Positions 51,385 to 59,588 of a stretch of 62,075 nucleotides of DNA are shown piece by piece. Source of the stretch: Methylobrevis pamukkalensis (GTDB lineage: Bacteria > Pseudomonadota > Alphaproteobacteria > Rhizobiales > Pleomorphomonadaceae); the NCBI RefSeq assembly GCF_001720135.1, contig NZ_MCRJ01000005.1, positions 1-62,075 on the forward strand. The letters are read 5' to 3'. The stretch's first letter is position 1. Each line of letters starts with the position of its first letter. The notes beneath the pieces were generated by a model. That model did not search any database and had not been told where the DNA came from. It worked only from the letters and a program-made list of their open reading frames with translations. A program made the position numbers and the translations under genes.

Positions 51385-52689
51385 ATGTCGTCGATTTCCA
51401 CCTTCGGTCGCCGCGGCCTCGTTGCCGCAGCCATGGCCGCCACGGCGCTGATGAGCGCGGGCAGCCTCGCGCACGCCCAGGAAGAGACCATCAAGGTCGG
51501 CATCCTTCACTCGCTCTCGGGCACCATGGCCATCTCCGAGACGACCCTCAAGGACGTGATGCTGATGCTCATCGAGGAGCAGAACGCCAAGGGCGGCCTG
51601 CTCGGCAAGAAGCTCGAGGCGGTCGTGGTCGATCCGGCCTCGGACTGGCCGCTGTTCGCCGAAAAGGCCCGCGAGCTGATCAGCCAGAACAAGGTCGCCG
51701 CCGTGTTCGGCTGCTGGACCTCGGTGTCGCGCAAGTCCGTGCTGCCGGTGTTCGAGGAACTGAACTCGATCCTGTTCTACCCGGTCCAGTACGAGGGCGA
51801 GGAGAGCCAGCGCAACGTGTTCTACACGGGTGCCGCGCCGAACCAGCAGGCGATCCCGGCCGTCGACTACCTCGCCGAGCAGGAAGGCGTGGAGCGCTGG
51901 GTGCTCGCGGGCACCGACTACGTCTACCCGCGCACCACCAACAAGGTGCTCGAGGCCTATCTGAAGGGCAAGGGCGTCGCCGCCGAAGACATCATGATCA
52001 ACTACACGCCGTTCGGTCATTCCGACTGGCAGACGATCGTCTCCGACATCAAGGCCTTCGGCTCGGCCGGCAAGAAGACCGCCGTGGTCTCCACCATCAA
52101 CGGCGACGCCAACGTTCCCTTCTACAAGGAACTCGGCAACCAGGGCATCAAGGCCGAGGATATCCCGGTCGTGGCCTTCTCGGTCGGTGAGGAAGAGCTG
52201 GCCGGCATCGACACCGCTCCGCTCGTGGGTCACCTTGCCGCCTGGAACTACTTCCAGTCGGTCGACACCGAGATCAACGCCGAGTTCATCGATGCCTGGA
52301 AGAAGTTCACCGGCAACGACAAGCGCGTGACCAACGACCCGATGGAAGCCCATTACATCGGCTTCAACATGTGGGTGAAAGCCGTCGAGGCCGCCGGCAC
52401 CGTCGACACCGATCCGGTGATCGACGCCATGATCGGCGTCTCCGTGCCGAACCTGACGGGCGGCTACTCCTCGATGGGCCCGAACCACCACATCACCAAG
52501 CCGGTGCTGATCGGCGAGATCCAGGACGACGGCCAGTTCGAGATCGTCTCGCAGACCCCGGGCCTCGTGCTCGGCGACGAGTGGTCCGACTACCTCGAAG
52601 GCTCCAAGGACCTGATCTCCGATTGGCGCAAGCCGATGTCCTGCGGCAACTTCAACGTTGTCTCCGGCAAGTGCGGCGGCGCCGGCTGA
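51385..52689 (+). CDS. urtA: Urea ABC transporter substrate-binding protein
   Basis: 434 aa. A Sec (possibly Tat-like, FGRRG) signal peptide to about residue 31 (LAHA|QEE). The mature protein matches UrtA: KVGILHSLSGTMAISETTLKDV, FGCWTSVSRKSVLPVFEE, YPVQYEGEESQRNVFYTGAAPNQQ and GNFNVVSGKCG at the C-terminus. It binds urea in the periplasm and begins the urtABCDE locus. The spacing of 403 bases to urtB, with a hairpin, is consistent with higher expression of the binding protein. Confidence 0.96.
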   Translation: MSSISTFGRRGLVAAAMAATALMSAGSLAHAQEETIKVGILHSLSGTMAISETTLKDVMLMLIEEQNAKGGLLGKKLEAVVVDPASDWPLFAEKARELISQNKVAAVFGCWTSVSRKSVLPVFEELNSILFYPVQYEGEESQRNVFYTGAAPNQQAIPAVDYLAEQEGVERWVLAGTDYVYPRTTNKVLEAYLKGKGVAAEDIMINYTPFGHSDWQTIVSDIKAFGSAGKKTAVVSTINGDANVPFYKELGNQGIKAEDIPVVAFSVGEEELAGIDTAPLVGHLAAWNYFQSVDTEINAEFIDAWKKFTGNDKRVTNDPMEAHYIGFNMWVKAVEAAGTVDTDPVIDAMIGVSVPNLTGGYSSMGPNHHITKPVLIGEIQDDGQFEIVSQTPGLVLGDEWSDYLEGSKDLISDWRKPMSCGNFNVVSGKCGGAG

Positions 52690-53092
52690 GGCGTCCCGCC
52701 TTCTGAAACAGCGGGCCGGCGGTCACACCGCCGGCCTCGCCACAGGCGGATGGCCGGATGCGCTCCGGCCTGTCTGCCCGCGGACCCTGGCCCGCCCGAC
52801 GATGACGGGCCTTGCCGCCGGCTGGCGGCCGCCGGACCGCGCAGGCTGGTCCGGAACTTGAATGCCTCGCGCCGGAAGTGCGCTTCGCGCCGCGCAGGCG
52901 GATCATCCAACTGCTCCGAAGACGCCGGCCCGCCGGCGCCCGTTGCCGCACCGCTGCCTGCCGGGGCGTCGGCGCGCCCGGGGGGCAGCAGCCTCGTCCC
53001 GCTCCGGCCTCCCGGCGCGTGACGGCCGGAACGGCAGCCGCCTCTGAAGCGGTCTGCCTTCGACGTCGCCAATCTTGGAAAGGACGAGGGCC
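52690..53092. other. urtA-urtB intergenic region
   Basis: 403 bases with no supported gene. A strong hairpin lies at its start. The rest (52745-53060) is GC-rich and open in several frames but has no plausible start/ribosome-binding-site combination. A GGACGAGG ribosome-binding site lies at 53080-53087, ahead of urtB. Confidence 0.5.
52714..52736 (+). terminator. Attenuator-like hairpin downstream of urtA
   Basis: A perfect 10-bp stem GGCCGGCGGT / ACCGCCGGCC with a 3-base loop begins 24 bases after the urtA stop. It has no T-tract, so it may protect the urtA message or give partial termination rather than complete termination. Confidence 0.5.
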
Positions 53093-54724
53093 ATGTCGCT
53101 CGCCAGGACGTCTTTCACCCACATCGTGGTGCTCGTCGCGCTCGTCGTGGCGATCCTCGCCGCCGGCCTCGGGCTGGCCCGGGCGCAGACCGATCTGAAA
53201 CCGCTGGTCGACGCGCTCGGCACGGGCGATTTCGACAGCACGGAAGAGGCGATCAACGGGCTTGCCGCCAGCGGCGATCCGCGCGTTGCCGACATCCTCC
53301 GGGCGCTGGAGGGCCGCGAGCTCTACCTGCGCAAGGATGACCAGACGGTCGTCCGCTCCGACGGCAAGGGCCGGGAACCGGAGATCTTCGATCCGCTCAG
53401 CGGTGCCTCGCTCGGCACGGTCAAGAAGCCGGTCCTCGATCGCATCAGCGTCAACAACAAGATCCGCCGTGCCGTCCAGGCCGCCGTCGGCACGCTGACC
53501 CTGCGCAGCCCCGACGCGGACGTGCGCCGCTCGGCGGCGCTGGCCGTGCTCAAGACCCGCGAGCCGGCGACCATTCCGGCGCTCGACAGCGCCATCGCGG
53601 CCGAGACCGACGAGGCGATCCGCACGCTGATGGTCGGCGCCCGCGGCGCCGCCGTGCTCAATTCCGACGCGCCCGATGCGGACAAGCTCACCGCCATCGA
53701 GGAGGTCCAGGGCCTCGACGCCCGCGACGCCATGCAGATCCTCACCCAGTATGCGGGTGCGCCGGGCGAGGTCGGGCCGGCGGCGCAGGCCGCGATGGAC
53801 GACGTGAAGTTCACGCTCGACGCCTGGTCGGCCGCCCAGAACGTCTGGTTCGGCGTCTCGCTCGGCTCGGTGCTGCTGCTGGCCGCCATCGGCCTTGCCA
53901 TCACCTTCGGCGTCATGGGGGTCATCAACATGGCCCACGGCGAGATGGTGATGATCGGCGCCTATGTCACCTTCGCGGTGCAGGAGCTGATCCGCACCTC
54001 GATGCCGGGCCTGTTCGACTATTCGCTGCTGATCGCCCTGCCGCTCGCCTTCCTCGTCGCCGGCGCCATGGGCGTCGCCATCGAGCGCGGCATCATCCGC
54101 TTCCTCTACGGCCGGCCGCTGGAAACCCTGCTCGCCACCTGGGGCCTGTCGCTGATCCTGCAGCAACTGATCCGCTCGATCTTCGGCGCCCAGAACCGGC
54201 AGGTCGGCAATCCGTCGTGGATGTCGGGCTCCTTCGACATCGGCCTGATGTCGATCACCTGGTCGCGGCTGTGGATCGTCGTCTTCGCCATCTGCGTGTT
54301 CTTCGCCCTGATGGCGGTGCTCAAGAAGACGCCCTTCGGCCTGCAGACCCGCGCCGTCACCGCGAACCGGCCGATGGCGAGCGCCATGGGCATCCGCACG
54401 CCGTGGATCGACGCCATGACCTTCGGCCTCGGCTCGGGCATCGCCGGCATCGCCGGGGTGGCCCTCAGCCAGATCGAGAACGTCAGCCCCAACCTCGGCC
54501 AGGGCTACATCATCGACAGCTTCATGGTCGTGGTGTTCGGCGGCGTCGGCAATCTCTGGGGCACGCTGGTCGGCGCGCTCACCCTCGGCGTCGCCAACAA
54601 GTTCCTCGAGCCCTACGCCGGCGCCGTGCTCGGCAAGATCCTGGTGCTCGTGTTCATCATTCTCTTCATCCAGAAGCGGCCGCGCGGACTGTTCGCGCTC
54701 AAGGGAAGGGCGATCGAAGCATGA
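53093..54724 (+). CDS. urtB: Urea ABC transporter permease UrtB
   Basis: 543 aa. A signal peptide (cleavage near ARA|QT, about 33) and an N-terminal periplasmic extension of about 215 residues precede a LivH-type permease domain (about 250-540; GVMGVINMAHGEMVMIGAY, GNPSWMSGSFDIGLM, GVGNLWGTLVGALTLG). The extension is characteristic of UrtB. ATG 53093 follows GGACGAGG. The stop overlaps urtC (ATGA). Confidence 0.96.
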   Translation: MSLARTSFTHIVVLVALVVAILAAGLGLARAQTDLKPLVDALGTGDFDSTEEAINGLAASGDPRVADILRALEGRELYLRKDDQTVVRSDGKGREPEIFDPLSGASLGTVKKPVLDRISVNNKIRRAVQAAVGTLTLRSPDADVRRSAALAVLKTREPATIPALDSAIAAETDEAIRTLMVGARGAAVLNSDAPDADKLTAIEEVQGLDARDAMQILTQYAGAPGEVGPAAQAAMDDVKFTLDAWSAAQNVWFGVSLGSVLLLAAIGLAITFGVMGVINMAHGEMVMIGAYVTFAVQELIRTSMPGLFDYSLLIALPLAFLVAGAMGVAIERGIIRFLYGRPLETLLATWGLSLILQQLIRSIFGAQNRQVGNPSWMSGSFDIGLMSITWSRLWIVVFAICVFFALMAVLKKTPFGLQTRAVTANRPMASAMGIRTPWIDAMTFGLGSGIAGIAGVALSQIENVSPNLGQGYIIDSFMVVVFGGVGNLWGTLVGALTLGVANKFLEPYAGAVLGKILVLVFIILFIQKRPRGLFALKGRAIEA

Positions 54725-55875
54725 TCACGCAATTCCTCCTCGGTGGCCTCGACCGGCGCGTCAACGTCGTCCTCGCCCTCATCCTCGCCGTCGCCGTGGT
54801 GGTGCCCGTGCTCCACCTCGCCCTGCCGCCGGACAACCCGTTCCACGTGCCCAACTACGCCATGGCGCTGTTCGGCAAGTATCTCTGCTACGCGCTGCTG
54901 GCGCTGTCGCTGGATCTGGTCTGGGGCTACTGCGGCATCCTCTCGCTCGGCCACGGCGCCTTCTTCGCCCTCGGCGGCTACGCGATGGGCATGTATCTGA
55001 TGCGCCAGATCGGCCCGCGCGGCGTCTACGGCGACCCGATCCTGCCCGACTTCATGGTGTTCCTGAACTACAAGGAACTGCCCTGGTTCTGGTACGGCTT
55101 CGACATGTTCTGGTTTGCCGCGCTGATGGTGGTGCTGGTGCCCGGCGCGCTCGCCTTCGTCTTCGGCTGGTTCGCCTTCCGCTCCCGCGTCACGGGCGTG
55201 TACCTGTCGATCATCACCCAGGCGATGACCTATGCCCTGCTGCTGGCCTTCTTCCGCAACGACATGGGTCTTGGCGGCAACAACGGCCTGACCGACTTCA
55301 AGGACATCCTCGGCTTCCCGGTGCAGGCCCCCGGCACCCGGGCGGCATTGTTCGCGGCAACGGCTCTCGCTCTCGCGCTCTGCTTCTGGATCTGCTCGGC
55401 GGTGACCCGCTCCAAGCTCGGCAAGGTGCTGGTCGCGGTCCGCGATGCCGAAAGCCGGACGCGCTTCATCGGCTACCGGGTGGAGAACTACAAGCTGTTC
55501 GTCTGGGTGTTGTCGGCGATGATGGCCGGCGTCGCCGGGGCGCTCTACGTGCCGCAGATCGGCATCATCAACCCCTCCGAATTCGACCCGGCCAACTCCA
55601 TCGAGGCGGTGATCTGGGTGGCGGTCGGCGGGCGCGGCACGCTGCTCGGCCCGATCGTCGGGGCGATCCTCGTCAACTTCGGCAAGACCTGGTTCACCAG
55701 CGCGCTGCCCGAGCTCTGGCTGTTCGCCCTCGGCGCCCTGTTCGTGGTGGTCACCCTGTTCCTGCCGAAGGGCGTCGTCGGGACGGTCCGCCAGTTCTGG
55801 CGGGAGCGGTCCGAGCGCAAGGCGGTGGCGGTGGCCCCGATCAAGCCCAATCCCGAACCCGAACCGGCGGAGTGA
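54721..55875 (+). CDS. urtC: Urea ABC transporter permease UrtC
   Basis: 384 aa, LivM-type inner-membrane permease with about ten transmembrane helices. Typical segments: YALLALSLDLVWGYCGILSLGHGAFFALGGYAMGMYL, TDFKDILGFPVQ and AVGGRGTLLGPIVGAILVN. It partners UrtB. The start overlaps the urtB stop by 4 bases, and urtD begins 7 bases after its stop. Confidence 0.96.
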   Translation: MITQFLLGGLDRRVNVVLALILAVAVVVPVLHLALPPDNPFHVPNYAMALFGKYLCYALLALSLDLVWGYCGILSLGHGAFFALGGYAMGMYLMRQIGPRGVYGDPILPDFMVFLNYKELPWFWYGFDMFWFAALMVVLVPGALAFVFGWFAFRSRVTGVYLSIITQAMTYALLLAFFRNDMGLGGNNGLTDFKDILGFPVQAPGTRAALFAATALALALCFWICSAVTRSKLGKVLVAVRDAESRTRFIGYRVENYKLFVWVLSAMMAGVAGALYVPQIGIINPSEFDPANSIEAVIWVAVGGRGTLLGPIVGAILVNFGKTWFTSALPELWLFALGALFVVVTLFLPKGVVGTVRQFWRERSERKAVAVAPIKPNPEPEPAE

Positions 55876-55881
55876 CCGATC

Positions 55882-56634
55882 ATGAAGGAAATCGCCGAGG
55901 GCTCGCTGCTCTATCTCGACAACGTCCACCGCGCCTTCGACGGCTTCAAGGCGATCAACGGGCTCTCGCTCGTGCTCGCCCCCGGCGAGATGCGGGCGAT
56001 CATCGGCCCGAACGGCGCCGGCAAGACGACGATGATGGACATCATCACCGGCAAGACCAAGCCGGACACCGGTGACGTCATCTTCGAGGGCAAGGTGGAT
56101 CTGACCCGCCACGACGAGGCCGAGATCGCCAACATGGGCATCGGCCGCAAGTTCCAGAAGCCGACCGTGTTCGAAAGCCACACGGTCGCCGACAATCTGG
56201 AGCTCGCGCTCCGGGCCAGGCGCGGCCCGTTTGCGACGCTGCTGCACCAGACGACGAAGGCGGAGTTCGACCGGATCGACGAGATCCTCGAGACCATCCG
56301 CCTCACCGCCCGGCGCGACTGGCTGGCCGCCAATCTCTCCCACGGCCAGAAGCAGTGGCTGGAGATCGGCATGCTGCTGGCGCAGGAGCCGCGGCTGCTG
56401 CTGGTCGACGAGCCCGTCGCCGGCATGACCGACGACGAGACCGCCGAGACCGCCGCCCTCTTGCGCCGGATTGCGAAGACCCAGTCGGTGGTGGTGGTCG
56501 AACACGACATGACCTTCGTGCGCGAGCTCGGCGTCAAGGTGACCGTGCTGCACGAGGGTTCCGTGCTGGCGGAAGGCTCGCTCGACGCGGTGTCGAGCAA
56601 TCCCAAGGTCATCGAGGTCTATCTCGGGCGCTGA
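55882..56634 (+). CDS. urtD: Urea ABC transporter ATP-binding protein UrtD
   Basis: 250 aa, LivG-type ATPase. Walker A GPNGAGKTT (about residue 36), the Q-loop region GRKFQKPTVFE, signature LSHGQKQWLEIG, Walker B LLLVDEPVAGM, and switch His in VVVEHDMTFVREL. The C-terminus ends with NPKVIEVYLGR, as in UrtD. Confidence 0.96.
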   Translation: MKEIAEGSLLYLDNVHRAFDGFKAINGLSLVLAPGEMRAIIGPNGAGKTTMMDIITGKTKPDTGDVIFEGKVDLTRHDEAEIANMGIGRKFQKPTVFESHTVADNLELALRARRGPFATLLHQTTKAEFDRIDEILETIRLTARRDWLAANLSHGQKQWLEIGMLLAQEPRLLLVDEPVAGMTDDETAETAALLRRIAKTQSVVVVEHDMTFVRELGVKVTVLHEGSVLAEGSLDAVSSNPKVIEVYLGR

Positions 56635-56694
56635 CGTGACAGGCGGCGCGGGCGGCCGGGTCCGCCGCGTCCCTCTCCGATCAAGGACGATGCC

Positions 56695-57390
56695 ATGCTC
56701 CAGGTCGAAAACATCAATCTCCACTACGGCGCCGCGCAGGCGCTGAAACAGGTTTCGCTGACCGCCGAGGTCGGCAAGGTCACCTGCGTGCTCGGCCGCA
56801 ACGGCGTCGGCAAGACGTCGCTGCTGCGCTCGATCGTCGGACTCAAGGGCATTTCCGCCGGGTCGATCGAGTGGGAGGGCCAGGAAATCTCGAAGCTCGC
56901 CCCCCACGACCGCGCCCGCCGCGGCATCGCCATCGTGCCGCAGGGCCGCGAGATCTTCCCGCTGCTGACCGTCAAGGAAAACCTCGAGACCGGCTATGCG
57001 CCGATCGCCCGCAAGGAGCGCTACGTGCCCGAGACGGTGTTCGACCTGTTTCCGGTGCTGAAATCCATGCTGAAGCGGCGCGGCGGCGACCTCTCCGGCG
57101 GCCAGCAGCAGCAGCTCGCCATCGGCCGCGCGCTGGTGACGCGCCCGCGTCTTCTGGTCCTCGACGAGCCGACCGAGGGCATCCAGCCGTCGATCATCAA
57201 GGACATCGGCCGGGCGATCGAGTTCCTGCGCGCCCAGGGCACCATGGCGATCGTTCTGGTCGAGCAGTATTTCGAGTTTGCCCGCGATCTTGCCGACCAT
57301 TTCGCGGTGATGGACCGCGGCGAGGTGGTTCTGTCCGGCGCCAAGGCCGACATGGACGAGCAGGAGGTGCGGCGCTGGATGACGGTGTGA
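56695..57390 (+). CDS. urtE: Urea ABC transporter ATP-binding protein UrtE
   Basis: 231 aa, LivF-type ATPase. Walker A GRNGVGKTS (about residue 36), signature LSGGQQQQLAIG, Walker B LLVLDEPTEGI (UrtE-typical EGI), and the switch-region LVEQYFEFARDLADH. It is the last gene of urtABCDE. No urease genes follow within the window, so ureDABC would have to lie elsewhere. Confidence 0.96.
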   Translation: MLQVENINLHYGAAQALKQVSLTAEVGKVTCVLGRNGVGKTSLLRSIVGLKGISAGSIEWEGQEISKLAPHDRARRGIAIVPQGREIFPLLTVKENLETGYAPIARKERYVPETVFDLFPVLKSMLKRRGGDLSGGQQQQLAIGRALVTRPRLLVLDEPTEGIQPSIIKDIGRAIEFLRAQGTMAIVLVEQYFEFARDLADHFAVMDRGEVVLSGAKADMDEQEVRRWMTV

Positions 57391-57720
57391 GCTGTCATCG
57401 GGTGCGGCAGGGCGGCGGCAAGCGAGGGGGTTGCCTCTCAGGGCCCGCCGTCGTCCGCGTTTGTTTCTGCCGTGTCACACGGCCGTCGTCGGCGGCGGCT
57501 ATGTGACACCTCATTCAGGGCCCTGCGGCCCGCTGCATGTTCCTTTTCCGCTTGCCTCGCGACAACAACAGTTTGATGGCCCGGTGTCCCGCAAGGGAGG
57601 CCGGGCCTCCTTCGTTGGTGGCGGGCAGTTCCGCAAACGGGCCCGGCCGCAGATGACAGAAGGCCGGGCATTGCTGCCCGGCCTTTCGCGTTGGACCGTC
57701 TGCCGCGTCCGGTCGTGCCC
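57391..57720. other. Intergenic region between urtE and the chemoreceptor gene
   Basis: 330 bases with no gene. Apart from the terminator at 57661, the stretch contains an imperfect GGCCCGG...CCGGGCC inverted pair near 57580-57605. Nothing else is recognisable. Confidence 0.5.
57661..57690. terminator. Hairpin terminator between urtE and the convergent chemoreceptor gene
   Basis: A perfect 10-bp stem AGGCCGGGCA (57661-57670) / TGCCCGGCCT (57675-57684) with loop TTGC, followed on the plus strand by TTCGCG. It lies 37 bases from the chemoreceptor stop and 270 bases from urtE, so it may serve both directions. Confidence 0.68.
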
Positions 57721-59405
57721 TCAGGCGGCGCGAACCTTGCCGATGAAGTCCTGCACCCGCGTGCGCAGGGTCTGGGACTGGCGGTTGAGCTCGCCGGCGG
57801 CCGAGACCATGTCGGAGGCGACGCGGCCGGTGTCCTCGGCGGCGCGGCTGACGCCGACGATGTTGCTGGAGACCTCGGCGGTGCCGCGCGAGGCTTCCTC
57901 GACGTTGCGGGCGATCTCGCCGGTGGCGGCGTTCTGCTCCTCCACGGCGCTGGCGATCGACGAGGAGATCTCGTTGATGTCGCCGATGGTGGTGCTGATC
58001 ATCGAGATCGCCGAGGCGACGTCGCTGGTGCCGTTCTGCACGGCGGCGACCTGCGCGGCGATTTCCTCGGTGGCCTTGGCGGTCTGGGCGGCGAGATGCT
58101 TGACCTCGCTGGCGACGACTGCAAAGCCCTTGCCGAGTTCACCGGCGCGCGCCGCCTCGATGGTGGCGTTGAGCGCGAGCAGGTTGGTCTGCGCGGCGAT
58201 CTCGCTGATCAGGCTCACCACTTCGCCGATGCGCTGGGCGTTGGCGACGAGGCCGTTGACCGCGCCGCTGGATGCCTCGGCCTGGCCGGCGCCTTCGAGG
58301 CGACGTTGGCGGCGGTGGCGACCTGCTGGCCGATCTCGGCGATCGAGCTCGACAGCTCCTCGGCGGCGGCGGCGACGGTGCGCACGTTGACCGAGGCCTG
58401 CTCGGAGGCGGCGGCAACCGTGTTCGACTGCCGGTTGGTCTCCTCGGCGGCCGTGCCCATCGAGTTGGCGTTCTGCTGCAGCTGCTCGGCGGCGGCGGCG
58501 ACGGACCGGACCACGTCCATCACCTCGCGTTCGAAGCTGTCGGCAAGCTGGTTCATGGCCTTGCGCTTGTCGGCCTCGGCGGCAACCTTGGCGCGCTCCT
58601 GCTCGTCTTCCAGCGCCTTCACGGCAATGGCATTCTGCTTGAACACCTCGACCGAGCGGGCCATCAGGCCGACCTCGTCCTTGCGGTCGCGGCCGACGAT
58701 GTCGACGGTGAGTTCGCCGCCGGCAAGCCTCTGCATCGTGTCGGCGATGCCACGCAGCGGACGCGAGATCGCCGTCACGGCGAGGAGGGTGGAGATGGCG
58801 AGGATGATCACCGTCGCCCCGAGGACGACGACATAGTTGGTGGTGATCGCCTCGTGGGCGAGTTCGGTTGCGGCGGCGGAGGCGGCATGGCCGTCTTCGA
58901 TCAGCTTTTCCATGTAGGCCGTCATCTCGTCGCGCAGGGCGCCGAGGGCCGGATCGAAGCGCGTTTCCAGTTCGGCGCGGGCGCGGTCGCGGTCGCCGGC
59001 ATTGGCGATCTCGTTGATCTCGCGGGCAAGGTCGGACACCTTGTCGAAGTCGCGGGAGAAGCGGTCGAGCTCGGTGGCGGTGCGCGGCAGCGCCTTGCGG
59101 ACCGCATCCAGCCGGTCGCGGAATTCGGCGGTGACCGTGTCGATGCGCGACAGCACCTCGCGGGTCTGCGCGACATCGGTGCGCGAGAAGGCGCGGTAGG
59201 CGATGTCGCCGAGGCGGAACACGCGCTGGTTGGCACGGGCAAGATCACGTGCCGCCGCGCTTTCGCCTTCGATCACCGCAGTGTCGGCCATGTCGACGGC
59301 GGTGATCTGCTGGGCGCCGTAGAAGGCGGCGAACAGGGAGACAAACGCCATCAGGACGACGCACATCAGAATCTTGAAGGTGATCGGAACGTTCGAAAGG
59401 CGCAT
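57721..59405 (-). CDS. Methyl-accepting chemotaxis protein (4HB-type); apparent frameshift near 58289
   Basis: 561 aa after one base is restored at AAGGC|GCCGG. A transmembrane helix at about 9-31, a periplasmic helical-bundle sensor (about 32-190), a second helix (about 192-215), HAMP, and a cytoplasmic signalling domain with tip region [26 protein letters not shown]. The start at 59405 has GGGAGCTGG upstream. It is convergent with urtE. A CCCCTACGT motif shared with urtA lies 114 bases before the ATG, so a role in chemotaxis under the same nutrient regime is possible. Confidence 0.9.
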
Positions 59406-59514
59406 GTCCAGCTCCCGGTACGGCGCACGGCACAAGAAGGTGCGTTGCCGGGAGGATCCTGCAAAAATGGCAAAGTTTCGGTTAACTGACCGGGAATGTT
59501 CACCAAATAGCGAG

Positions 59515-59527
59515 TAGTACGTAGGGG
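59515..59527. promoter_or_regulatory. CCCCTACGT motif upstream of the chemoreceptor gene
   Basis: On the minus strand the 9-mer CCCCTACGT (59519-59527) matches the urtA-upstream copy exactly and continues as ACTACTCGC. It is in an AT-richer island about 110-120 bases before the chemoreceptor start and also 60 bases before the hrpB stop. Confidence 0.4.
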
Positions 59528-59588
59528 TTGAGGACGTGGGCGAGGCTCGCGCCGACTGATGTTTCCGCCGGCCGCGTCGGACGTCGCG

